Shown piece by piece: positions 1 to 5,435 of a DNA stretch of 11,545 nucleotides (its first letter is position 1; every line of letters starts with the position of its first letter). The stretch spans positions 1 through 11,545 of the forward strand of contig JAKACS010000041.1 in assembly GCA_021821235.1 (NCBI GenBank), given 5' to 3'. The DNA comes from Bacillota bacterium. GTDB lineage: Bacteria > Bacillota > Bacilli > Bacillales_B > DSM-18226. The notes under the pieces were generated by a model, which was not told where the DNA came from, did no database searches, and worked only from the letters and a program-made list of their open reading frames with translations. The position numbers and the translations under genes are program-made.

Positions 1-138
1 CGTTCCTCGATTCACATCTGCTCTGTCTGCAATATCCTTAATCGTAATATCATCAAAACTTTTTTCGGACATCAGTTCGGTTACAGCATTTTTTATCGCT
101 ACTTGGCTTTTGGCTATTCTTCTATCAACTTTAGGCAT
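1..138 (-). CDS. TetR/AcrR-family transcriptional repressor, N-terminal part
   Basis: Partial gene: the ATG is the complement of 136-138 and the frame stays open for 46 codons to the left edge. The visible protein starts MPKVDRRIAKSQVAIKNA and continues with an N-terminal helix and a helix-turn-helix of TetR type (roughly residues 27-46, with FDDITIKDIADRADVNRGT). TetR proteins bind DNA as dimers through this domain and release it when a ligand binds the C-terminal domain, which is not visible here. The gene is divergent from the carboxymuconolactone decarboxylase-like gene, 212 bp away, the usual position for a local repressor of that operon. The ribosome site is weak (GGGTG, just upstream). 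Family assignment is firm; target and ligand are inference or unknown. Confidence 0.85.
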   Translation of the reverse strand, partial: MPKVDRRIAKSQVAIKNAVTELMSEKSFDDITIKDIADRADVNRGT

Positions 139-164
139 TTTATTACACCCATCTTTCTAAAGAT

Positions 165-199
165 ACTCAACAGTTTCAATTGATTTGTTGAGTAATCAA
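165..199. promoter_or_regulatory. Inverted repeats in the TetR/operon divergent region, candidate TetR operator
   Basis: ACTCAACA (165-172) is the perfect reverse complement of TGTTGAGT (186-193). A second, overlapping pair is TTGATT (180-185) and AATCAA (194-199). They lie between the divergent TetR gene and the promoter at 221-248. Dyad symmetry here fits a TetR-type operator, but the protein-site link is inference. Confidence 0.5.
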
Positions 200-220
200 C
201 GAATTGCGTTCATTTAACCA

Positions 221-248
221 TTGAAAGTAAGGAGGACTTTTTTATAAT
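221..248 (+). promoter_or_regulatory. Sigma-A-type promoter for the CMD-AKR-cupin operon
   Basis: TTGAAA (221-226), 16-nt spacer, then TATAAT (243-248). A start point near 255 would give a leader of about 95 nt before the ATG at 351. It is the best promoter match in the intergenic region. Confidence 0.6.
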
Positions 249-313
249 TATAAACAGATGTCGATAAATCAATCAATATTAATTTTTCAAAGCATCAAAA
301 GTAATTTTTGAAA

Positions 314-329
314 GTTCAAATAAATGAAC
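314..329. promoter_or_regulatory. Short palindrome in the operon leader
   Basis: GTTCA (314-318), 6-nt spacer, TGAAC (325-329), ending 6 nt before the ribosome site. Also, TAAATGAACG (321-330) is the perfect reverse complement of CGTTCATTTA (207-216), so the two 10-mers flank the promoter. This may be a second protein site or a leader RNA hairpin; no function is demonstrated. Confidence 0.3.
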
Positions 330-350
330 GTCAAACGAGGAGGCTTATTT

Positions 351-1106
351 ATGGACCGTGTTGAAAAGAGCAAGGAAAAATACAAACAGTTATTTGGCAA
401 TGGAGTTCCAGCTGCATACGCTACCGACGCTGATTTTCAGGACATTCTTAGCCGCTTCATTTTTGGAGAAGTTTTCTATCAGGGAAATCTCGATGACAAA
501 CAGCGTGAACTTATCACTCTGGTTGTGCTTGCTACTAACCAAACGTTGCCACAGCTAAAGGCACATGTAATTGCCGCTCTGAACATCGGGCTTTCGCCTG
601 TAGAAATCAAAGAGGCCGTTTACCAGTGTGCTCCATACATCGGATTTCCTAAAACATTAAACGCTATCCATGAAGTCAATGAGGTTTTCAAAGCGAAGAA
701 CATTGTTTTACCAGTTGAAGGCCAAAAACAGGTTGATGAAGATAATCGTTTTGACAAGGGGCTTTCGGTGCAGGTAAAGATTTTTGGTGATATCATTGCA
801 AAAATGCAAGAGAGTGCCCCATCAAATCAAAAGCATATTCAAGAATATCTTTCCTCCTTTTGCTTTGGAGACTTTTACACCCGGGACGGACTAGATTTGA
901 AAACAAGGGAATTGTTGACACTTTGTATCGTAAGTAGCCTAGGTGGTTGTGAAAGCCAAGTAAAGTCGCATGTGCTCGGTAACAAAAATGTAGGCAATGA
1001 CAAGGAAACATTGATCTCCGCGATGACCCACAGTCTTCCCTATATGGGTTTTCCGAGAACACTTAACGCATTAGCTTGCATCAATGAAGTGATTCCTGAA
1101 AATTAA
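351..1106 (+). CDS. Carboxymuconolactone decarboxylase (CMD) family protein, two tandem CMD domains
   Basis: A 251-residue cytosolic protein. The ATG at 351 is preferred over an in-frame ATG at 324 because CGAGGAGG (336-343) lies 7 nt before it and inside the longer frame. Two CMD domains are visible as an internal repeat: domain 1 at about residues 35-118 and domain 2 at about 165-248. They share a GEVFYQG/GDFYTRD segment, KQRELITL/KTRELLTL, and APYIGFPKTLNA/LPYMGFPRTLNA. There is no CxxC as in AhpD peroxidase-type members; single Cys93, Cys171, Cys192 and Cys200 are present. Tandem-CMD proteins are common next to cupins and oxidoreductases and are often named after gamma-carboxymuconolactone decarboxylase, but no aromatic catabolic genes occur here, so the substrate is unknown. 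It is first in the operon with the reductase 27 nt downstream. Confidence 0.85.
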   Translation: MDRVEKSKEKYKQLFGNGVPAAYATDADFQDILSRFIFGEVFYQGNLDDKQRELITLVVLATNQTLPQLKAHVIAALNIGLSPVEIKEAVYQCAPYIGFPKTLNAIHEVNEVFKAKNIVLPVEGQKQVDEDNRFDKGLSVQVKIFGDIIAKMQESAPSNQKHIQEYLSSFCFGDFYTRDGLDLKTRELLTLCIVSSLGGCESQVKSHVLGNKNVGNDKETLISAMTHSLPYMGFPRTLNALACINEVIPEN

Positions 1107-1133
1107 AATATAACAATACAAAGGAGACAAAGA

Positions 1134-1997
1134 ATGTTTAACGAAACTTTCAAATTATCAAATGGTGTAGAAATTCCAAAATTAGGCCTTGGTACTTGGC
1201 TGCTTGATGATTTACAAACAGCACAGGCCGTGCGTGATGCAATATCGATCGGATATCGTCATATTGATACTGCTCAGGCTTATATGAATGAAGCTGGTGT
1301 AGGAAAAGGAATCCGTTCCTGTGGTGTTGCAAGAGACGAACTTTTCATCACGACAAAGATTGCGGCAGAAGCAAAGACCTATGATGCGGTTACGCAGTCC
1401 ATTGACGAGTCATTGACAAAATTAGGACTGGATTACATTGACCTTCTGATTATCCACAGCCCACAGCCTTGGGTGGAGTTTCGTGAGGAGAAGCGTTACT
1501 TCGAGGAAAACAAAGATGTATGGAAATATTTGGAGGATGCTTATAAGGCAGGAAAGGTAAAGGCAATCGGTCTTTCTAACTTCCTTCAGGATGATATAGA
1601 GAATATTCTTGCAAGCTGTGAGATCAAGCCTATGGTAAATCAGATATTAGCACATGTGAGCAATACTCCTTTTGAACTAATTGAATTCTGCCAGAAGAAT
1701 GACATCCTGGTAGAGGCATATTCACCAATTGCTCACGGTGCCGTTCTCGATCATTCAGAGATTAAGGTAATAGCGAATAAGTATGGAGTATCTGTTGCTC
1801 AAGCTTCCCTACGTTATTGCTTACAGCTTGGTCTTGTCGTTATTCCTAAGACAGCAAATCCGGATCACATGAGAAACAATTTAGCGCTTGATTTTGTTAT
1901 CAGCGATGCAGATATGGAGATTTTGAAGAATGTAGAGCACATCCATAATTATGGTGAGCATAGCTTCTTCCCGGTATTTGGCGGGAAGTTAAAATAA
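1134..1997 (+). CDS. Aldo/keto reductase, 2,5-diketo-D-gluconate reductase-like
   Basis: A 287-residue NADPH-dependent carbonyl reductase with a TIM barrel, close to the usual family length. The start has AAGGAGA at 1121-1127. Family landmarks in order: GLGTW (18-22); IDTAQAY with catalytic Asp45 and Tyr50; Lys75 in TTKIA; His108 in LLIIHSP; GLSNF (146-150); IPKT (237-240), the cofactor-phosphate-binding IPKS-type motif. The full Asp-Tyr-Lys-His tetrad is therefore present. The usual QIEYHP stretch after the fifth strand is replaced by NQILAHVSNTP (169-179), so the substrate pocket may differ. These enzymes reduce aldehydes and ketones such as methylglyoxal or keto-sugars; the substrate here cannot be read from sequence. 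It follows the CMD gene by 27 nt and is probably co-transcribed, with no terminator before the cupin gene. Confidence 0.9.
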   Translation: MFNETFKLSNGVEIPKLGLGTWLLDDLQTAQAVRDAISIGYRHIDTAQAYMNEAGVGKGIRSCGVARDELFITTKIAAEAKTYDAVTQSIDESLTKLGLDYIDLLIIHSPQPWVEFREEKRYFEENKDVWKYLEDAYKAGKVKAIGLSNFLQDDIENILASCEIKPMVNQILAHVSNTPFELIEFCQKNDILVEAYSPIAHGAVLDHSEIKVIANKYGVSVAQASLRYCLQLGLVVIPKTANPDHMRNNLALDFVISDADMEILKNVEHIHNYGEHSFFPVFGGKLK

Positions 1998-2106
1998 ACT
2001 GGACGAACTATTGTTACCGTACATGCCTTCGAACGGGTTACTAAAATGCTTATCAGCCCATCTGTTTAAGTTGGTTTGAAAAAATAAAGTTATTGGAGGA
2101 GTTAAA

Positions 2107-2520
2107 GTGGCAAAATATGAAGAAATAAAAAATGGCATTATTTTTCCAGTAGGTGAAAAAAATGAAGCATATGCTCAATTTTTTGTGGGACAAAGCTATC
2201 TTAAATCATTAGTTGCTGATCCTAACGTGAGTGTTGGTGTCGGGAATGTGACCTTTGAACCCGGATGCCGGAATAACTGGCATATTCATCATGATGGATT
2301 CCAACTTTTATTAGTTACTGGTGGCGAAGGTTGGTACCAAGAAGAAGGGAAACCTGCTCAATTCTTAAAAGCTAGTGATGTTGTAGTCACTCATGATGGT
2401 GTTAAACATTGGCATGGCGCTACAAAAGACAGCTGGTTTGAACACATTGCAATCACTGCTGGTACACCTGAATGGTTGGAACCAGTATCAGATGAGGAGT
2501 ATGATAAATTAAGCTATTAG
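2107..2520 (+). CDS. Small single-domain cupin protein
   Basis: A 137-residue protein with a GTG start; GGAGGA at 2095-2100 supports it. The cupin core spans about residues 45-118. Motif 1 is PGCRNNWHIHHDGFQ: the metal-binding His59 and His61 are present, but the usual Glu is Gln66. Motif 2 is DVVVTHDGVKHWHGA, with His101 as the third histidine and with the usual Pro and Asn replaced. It probably binds a divalent metal. Small cupins of this type often sit beside CMD-domain proteins and oxidoreductases, and fused cupin-CMD proteins exist, so a role with the upstream CMD protein is likely. It lies 109 nt after the reductase with no convincing promoter of its own, so read-through from 221-248 is the simplest reading. 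A terminator follows 15 nt after the stop. Confidence 0.85.
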   Translation: MAKYEEIKNGIIFPVGEKNEAYAQFFVGQSYLKSLVADPNVSVGVGNVTFEPGCRNNWHIHHDGFQLLLVTGGEGWYQEEGKPAQFLKASDVVVTHDGVKHWHGATKDSWFEHIAITAGTPEWLEPVSDEEYDKLSY

Positions 2521-2535
2521 GTTTGGTTAAAAATT

Positions 2536-2557
2536 GCCCTGTTATTCAGGGCTTTTT
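2536..2557 (+). terminator. Rho-independent terminator after the cupin gene
   Basis: GCCCTG (2536-2541), loop TTATT, CAGGGC (2547-2552), followed by five T. It marks the end of the CMD-AKR-cupin transcript. Confidence 0.9.
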
Positions 2558-2606
2558 ATAATATAAAAATCTTTATTCTAACTTTTCATTCAGAATAGAA
2601 AATGAA

Positions 2607-2687
2607 AACCCGGGTTAATAGAGCCGTCTATCGCTCAGTGAATACCAGTAAATAGTATTCTAGCTGAATTTTAGCTTGGGTCTTTTT
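2607..2687. other. Structured intergenic segment ending in a T-run, possible small RNA or complex terminator
   Basis: ACCC (2608-2611) can pair with GGGT (2678-2681), enclosing three small hairpins: GAGC/GCTC (2621-2624, 2633-2636), GAATAC/GTATTC (2640-2645, 2655-2660) and AGCT/AGCT (2662-2665, 2673-2676). Five T follow (2683-2687). The palindrome AACCCGGGTT (2607-2616) begins it, and on the minus strand it is followed by TT, so either strand could terminate. I do not recognise an RNA family. It lies between the operon terminator and maa. Confidence 0.35.
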
Positions 2688-2874
2688 ATAAGTATTTCGA
2701 CTGAGTTTGTACAATATAATCTACATTGTTTTCGGCACTGTTGAATGATATAGTATCAACATACTTATCGAAATAGCTGAGTGGCTGAAGTATATATTCC
2801 AGCAGAACCTACAATGAGTGTTTGGAAACAAGACCACCTAGTTGAGCTACAAAGGCTATGATTTGATCTTGTGA
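2686..2874 (-). pseudogene. Decayed-looking reading frame on the minus strand, unknown
   Basis: On the minus strand one frame reads 21 codons (2874-2812, including IIAFVAQLGGLVSKHSL), one TAG (2809-2811), then 40 more codons (2808-2689, including LLEYILQPLSYFDKYVDTIS and NNVDYIVQTQSKYL) and TAA. The composition is protein-like, with alternating hydrophobic and charged residues. There is no start codon with a ribosome site, and an in-frame TGA lies just upstream (2875-2877). This could be the 3' end of a lost gene or chance. I do not recognise the family. Confidence 0.25.
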
Positions 2875-2920
2875 TCACCGAAATAAGCGTTTTCTTTACA
2901 AAATATGGAGGTGTAAATAG

Positions 2921-3481
2921 ATGGAAACTGAAAAACAAAAAATGCTAAATGGTGAACTATATAATGCAGCTGACCCGGAATTGCGTAGAGAAAGAAAGAA
3001 TGCTAGAAGGTTGACGAGATTATTTAATCATTCACTTGAAACAGATAATGAGCAAAGAACTGATTTGTTAAAAGAACTGCTTGGTTCCACGGGAGAGAAT
3101 GTATATATAGAGCCAACATTTCGTTGTGATTATGGCTATAACATTCATGTCGGTCAAAATTTCTATGCGAATTTTGATTGTATTTTTTTGGATGTTTGTG
3201 AGATTCGGATTGGTGATAATTGCATGCTTGCACCAGGAGTTCACATTTATACAGCGACTCACCCACTAAATCCTACAGAAAGAATATCAGGCGCAGAATA
3301 CGGCAAACCAGTTAATATTGGTAATAATGTCTGGATTGGCGGGAGAGCTGTTATTAATCCCGGAGTTAACATAGGAAATAATGTCGTCGTCGCTTCAGGT
3401 GCGGTCGTAACAAAAGACGTTCCGGACAATGTGGTCATTGGTGGAAATCCTGCAAGAATTATTAAACAGATTGAAAAATAG
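2921..3481 (+). CDS. maa: Maltose O-acetyltransferase-type sugar acetyltransferase
   Basis: A 186-residue cytosolic enzyme that transfers acetyl from acetyl-CoA to the 6-hydroxyl of sugars such as maltose or glucose. TGGAGGTG (2906-2913) sets the start. Residues 1-55 form the N-terminal helical Mac domain ([14 protein letters not shown], then an Arg-rich helix); residues from about 60 form a left-handed beta-helix with hexapeptide repeats (IHVGQN, IRIGDN, VNIGNN, VNIGNN). The catalytic His is His114 in TATHPL, with Asn84 in FYANFD, the same numbers I recall for E. coli Maa. The C-terminus carries the acetyl-CoA loop GGNPARII. The usual family length is 180-200 residues, so it is complete. It is a single-gene unit with its own terminator (3567-3611). 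The physiological substrate is uncertain, as for most members; galactoside or other hexose acetylation is the alternative. Confidence 0.92.
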   Translation: METEKQKMLNGELYNAADPELRRERKNARRLTRLFNHSLETDNEQRTDLLKELLGSTGENVYIEPTFRCDYGYNIHVGQNFYANFDCIFLDVCEIRIGDNCMLAPGVHIYTATHPLNPTERISGAEYGKPVNIGNNVWIGGRAVINPGVNIGNNVVVASGAVVTKDVPDNVVIGGNPARIIKQIEK

Positions 3482-3490
3482 AATTAGAGT

Positions 3491-3521
3491 GGGACAAGGG
3501 GACAGGTTGGTTCCTTGTCCC
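3491..3521. repeat. REP-like inverted repeat downstream of maa
   Basis: GGGACAAGG (3491-3499) pairs perfectly with CCTTGTCCC (3513-3521); a GGGGACAGG box (3498-3506) lies at the stem-loop border. No T-run follows, so it is not a standard terminator. Repeats of the GGGGACAGGTTCC...TTGTCCC kind are familiar in Bacillaceae intergenic regions and are often linked to RAYT transposases; that link is from memory and not shown here. Confidence 0.55.
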
Positions 3522-3566
3522 TTGTCTTGGAAAAGAACTGAAGGTAAAATGTGAAATGGAGTTTAT

Positions 3567-3611
3567 AGAATCGGGACCTACATTGTTTGTCCATGTTCTC
3601 GGTTCTTTTTT
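3567..3611 (+). terminator. Rho-independent terminator of maa
   Basis: AGAATCGGGA (3567-3576) pairs with TCTCGGTTCT (3597-3606) using two G-U pairs; the T-run spans 3606-3611. It lies 85 nt after the maa stop, behind the REP-like repeat. Confidence 0.75.
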
Positions 3612-3635
3612 ATTTAATCAAACGTTTGATTAAAT
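3612..3635. promoter_or_regulatory. Perfect 24-bp palindrome upstream of the MFS exporter, candidate operator
   Basis: The left half ATTTAATCAAAC (3612-3623) is followed at once by its exact reverse complement (3624-3635). It is 87 nt upstream of the exporter ATG and directly after the maa T-run. An 18-bp version recurs at 10913-10930. The ATCAAACGTTTGAT core resembles operators of LacI- or TetR-family regulators. No matching regulator gene lies alongside. A weak TTGTCC-18-TATTTA promoter (3587-3616) would overlap it. Confidence 0.65.
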
Positions 3636-3722
3636 CGAGGAAATGATGTTTTTCGGATGAGACATAGAAATTAAACCCTGTTTATGGTAAAAAATACCGA
3701 AAAGAGATGAGGAGAAAAAAGA

Positions 3723-5141
3723 ATGACAACGGCAAGTTATAAGCAGTCTACGATTGTCTCGCTACTACTGGCAGGAACGTTTATTGCGATCTTGAATCAG
3801 ACATTGATGATTACGGCGATACCTCCAGTAATGGCGGAAATGAACGTTACCGCGAACAGTGCCCAATGGTTGACGACCGTATTTATGCTCGTAAATGGGA
3901 TCATGATTCCTGTAAGTGCATTTTTACTGTCCCGATTTACCACCAGGCAGTTATTTTTAACGGCAATGAGTGTTTTTGCTTTCGGCACGTTGGTTGCCGG
4001 GGTTGCGCCGAATTTTGGAATGCTTCTCCTTGGTCGAGTGATACAATCCACCGGTGCTGGTGTCATGCTTCCGCTCATGCAAACCGTTTTTTTAATGATT
4101 TTTCCTAAAAACAAACGCGGGGCAGCAATGGGATTGGTCGGACTTGTCATTTCCTTTGCGCCGGCAATCGGTCCGGCATTGTCTGGCTGGGTTACCTCGA
4201 ATTACTCTTGGCGTCTCTTGTTTTTTATTATTTTACCAATCGCACTCATTGATATTGCAATCGCGTATGTTGCTTTGAAAAATGTAACAGAAGTAACGAA
4301 GCCAAAAGTAGATGTCATTTCTGTTTTGTTATCATCGATTGGCTTTGGTGGCCTTCTTTACGGTTTTACAAGTGCTGGAAATTATGGATGGGGAAGTATA
4401 ATTACCCTTCTATCACTTGGGGCAGGGGGGCTTTCACTCATTTTGTTCATTACCAGACAACTAAGAATGCAACAACCAATGCTTGAGTTTCGCGTGTTCA
4501 ACTATTCCATCTTTCCAATGGCAATTGCGATTGGGATGATCAGTTTTATGGGGCTGATTGGGGCTGAAACCATCGTTCCGCTTTTCATGCAAAACATGCG
4601 GGAGTTTACGGCCTTTGAGGCAGGGATTGCCCTTTTGCCTGGTGCGCTGGTATCTGGACTCATGGCGCCCATCATTGGCCGCATTTTTGACAAAATCGGT
4701 CCAAGATGGCTCGTCATGGTCGGCTTAATAATCATGACCGCGGCCTCGTTCGCTTTTACAAAGTTAGGACCCGATACGTCGATGATCTATTTGACGGCTA
4801 CTTATACGATCAGAATGTTTGGCTTGGGCATGGTGATGATGCCTGTGGCGACAGCCGCGTTGAACCAATTGCCGAGACATTTAATTTCACACGGAGCCGC
4901 AATGGATAACACGATGAAAATGATTGCAGCATCTGTCGGAACGGCCATTCTGGTTACAGTTATGACAACAACAGCCGAGAATGCAAAACAGCGTCCGGAA
5001 ATAGCGTACCCGGATATGTATGGGGCAAACGTGGCGTTTATGGCCATTTCCATACTGTCTTTGCTTGGGCTCATTCTTTCACTCTTTATAAAAAACGAGT
5101 CAACAATGGAAGATAAGCGAATAAAAAAAGTCAATGCTTAA
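3723..5141 (+). CDS. MFS multidrug exporter, DHA2 (EmrB/QacA, LmrB-like) family
   Basis: A 472-residue membrane protein with GAGGAG at 3709-3714 before the ATG. Hydrophobic segments run from about residue 12 to the C-terminus in the pattern of 14-helix DHA2 proton-drug antiporters. Landmarks: AILNQTLMITAIPPV in helix 1; AQWLTTVFMLVNGIMIP in helix 2; LGRVIQSTGAGVMLPLMQTV near helix 4; and the antiporter motif C, FAPAIGPALSGW, in helix 5. It most resembles Bacillus LmrB, a lincomycin/puromycin exporter, but the drug range cannot be read from sequence. LmrB usually pairs with a TetR-type repressor gene; here no repressor is adjacent, and the 24-bp palindrome at 3612-3635 is the likely control site. 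It is a single-gene unit between two inverted-repeat elements, with a terminator at 5147-5219. Confidence 0.92.
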   Translation: MTTASYKQSTIVSLLLAGTFIAILNQTLMITAIPPVMAEMNVTANSAQWLTTVFMLVNGIMIPVSAFLLSRFTTRQLFLTAMSVFAFGTLVAGVAPNFGMLLLGRVIQSTGAGVMLPLMQTVFLMIFPKNKRGAAMGLVGLVISFAPAIGPALSGWVTSNYSWRLLFFIILPIALIDIAIAYVALKNVTEVTKPKVDVISVLLSSIGFGGLLYGFTSAGNYGWGSIITLLSLGAGGLSLILFITRQLRMQQPMLEFRVFNYSIFPMAIAIGMISFMGLIGAETIVPLFMQNMREFTAFEAGIALLPGALVSGLMAPIIGRIFDKIGPRWLVMVGLIIMTAASFAFTKLGPDTSMIYLTATYTIRMFGLGMVMMPVATAALNQLPRHLISHGAAMDNTMKMIAASVGTAILVTVMTTTAENAKQRPEIAYPDMYGANVAFMAISILSLLGLILSLFIKNESTMEDKRIKKVNA

Positions 5142-5146
5142 AACAA

Positions 5147-5219
5147 GTGCCTGTCCCTACCTGCAATTTGTCGAGCCTTTCTCGTCACTTAGCGGGTGTG
5201 GTAGGCACATTTTCTTTTT
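5147..5219 (+). terminator. Terminator-like inverted repeat after the exporter, with REP-like core
   Basis: The 3' arm GGTAGGCAC (5200-5208) can pair with GTGCCT (5147-5152) or with CCTACC (5156-5161), giving one stem with a bulge or two competing stems. A T-rich tract (5210-5219) follows. CCTGTCCC (5150-5157) is the reverse complement of GGGACAGG in the repeat at 3491-3521. The element begins 5 nt after the exporter stop and precedes the mannitol promoter. Confidence 0.6.
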
Positions 5220-5267
5220 ACTAATGTCCTTAGGGATAAGGAACCAGCCCGCTTTGAAATCAAAGTG

Positions 5268-5289
5268 TTGTCAACATCGATGTGGACAA
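5268..5289. promoter_or_regulatory. Putative MtlR operator of the mtlA promoter
   Basis: TTGTCAAC (5268-5275), 6-nt spacer ATCGAT, GTGGACAA (5282-5289): half-sites matching at 7 of 8 inverted positions. Its centre is 29.5 bp before the -35 box. It is similar to the TTGNCACA-type dyad I recall for MtlR of Bacillus and Geobacillus, and the same motif lies before mtlR at 6934-6955. A further palindrome CTTTGA-AA-TCAAAG (5252-5265) lies just upstream. Confidence 0.65.
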
Positions 5290-5307
5290 ATTTAAATTTA
5301 GACTTTA

Positions 5308-5337
5308 TTGAAGAGGTGGCAATATGTCTCTTATAAT
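5308..5337 (+). promoter_or_regulatory. mtlA promoter
   Basis: TTGAAG (5308-5313), 18-nt spacer, TATAAT (5332-5337). The expected start point is near 5344, leaving a leader of about 90 nt that contains the cre sites. The imperfect -35 and long spacer fit an activator-dependent promoter. Confidence 0.75.
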
Positions 5338-5382
5338 TTGAATGTGGAAATAAATTAATAAGAGATTTTCACAACAAAACAA

Positions 5383-5415
5383 AGATAGCGCTTACCTAAA
5401 ATGTAAGCGTTCTAA
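5383..5415. promoter_or_regulatory. Two facing cre-like (CcpA) sites in the mtlA leader
   Basis: ATGTAAGCGTTCTAA (5401-5415, plus strand) and AGGTAAGCGCTATCT (5383-5397, minus strand) each differ from the cre consensus WTGNAANCGNWNNCW at one fixed position. Together they form the inverted repeat CGCTTAC/GTAAGCG (5389-5395, 5403-5409). Lying roughly 40-70 nt after the predicted start point, they would let CcpA act as a roadblock when glucose is present. Confidence 0.65.
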
Positions 5416-5435
5416 AGGATAAAGGGGTGTTCAAA

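Noticed and set aside
258..311. Short frame after AAGGAGGA (229-236)
   Set aside because: The ATG at 258 is about 21 nt from the ribosome-like sequence, and the product would be only 17 residues with no recognisable feature.
324..350. Earlier in-frame ATG for the CMD protein at 324
   Set aside because: No ribosome site before it, and the strong GAGGAGG lies inside this extension, 7 nt before the ATG at 351.
1998..2106. Separate promoter for the cupin gene
   Set aside because: The nearest -35/-10 pair (TTGTTA 2011, TACTAA 2039) has a 22-nt spacer, too long to support, so co-transcription is preferred.
4502..5134. Long minus-strand open frames within the MFS gene
   Set aside because: They are antisense shadows of a clearly conserved membrane protein, rich in residues expected from reverse reading, with no ribosome sites.
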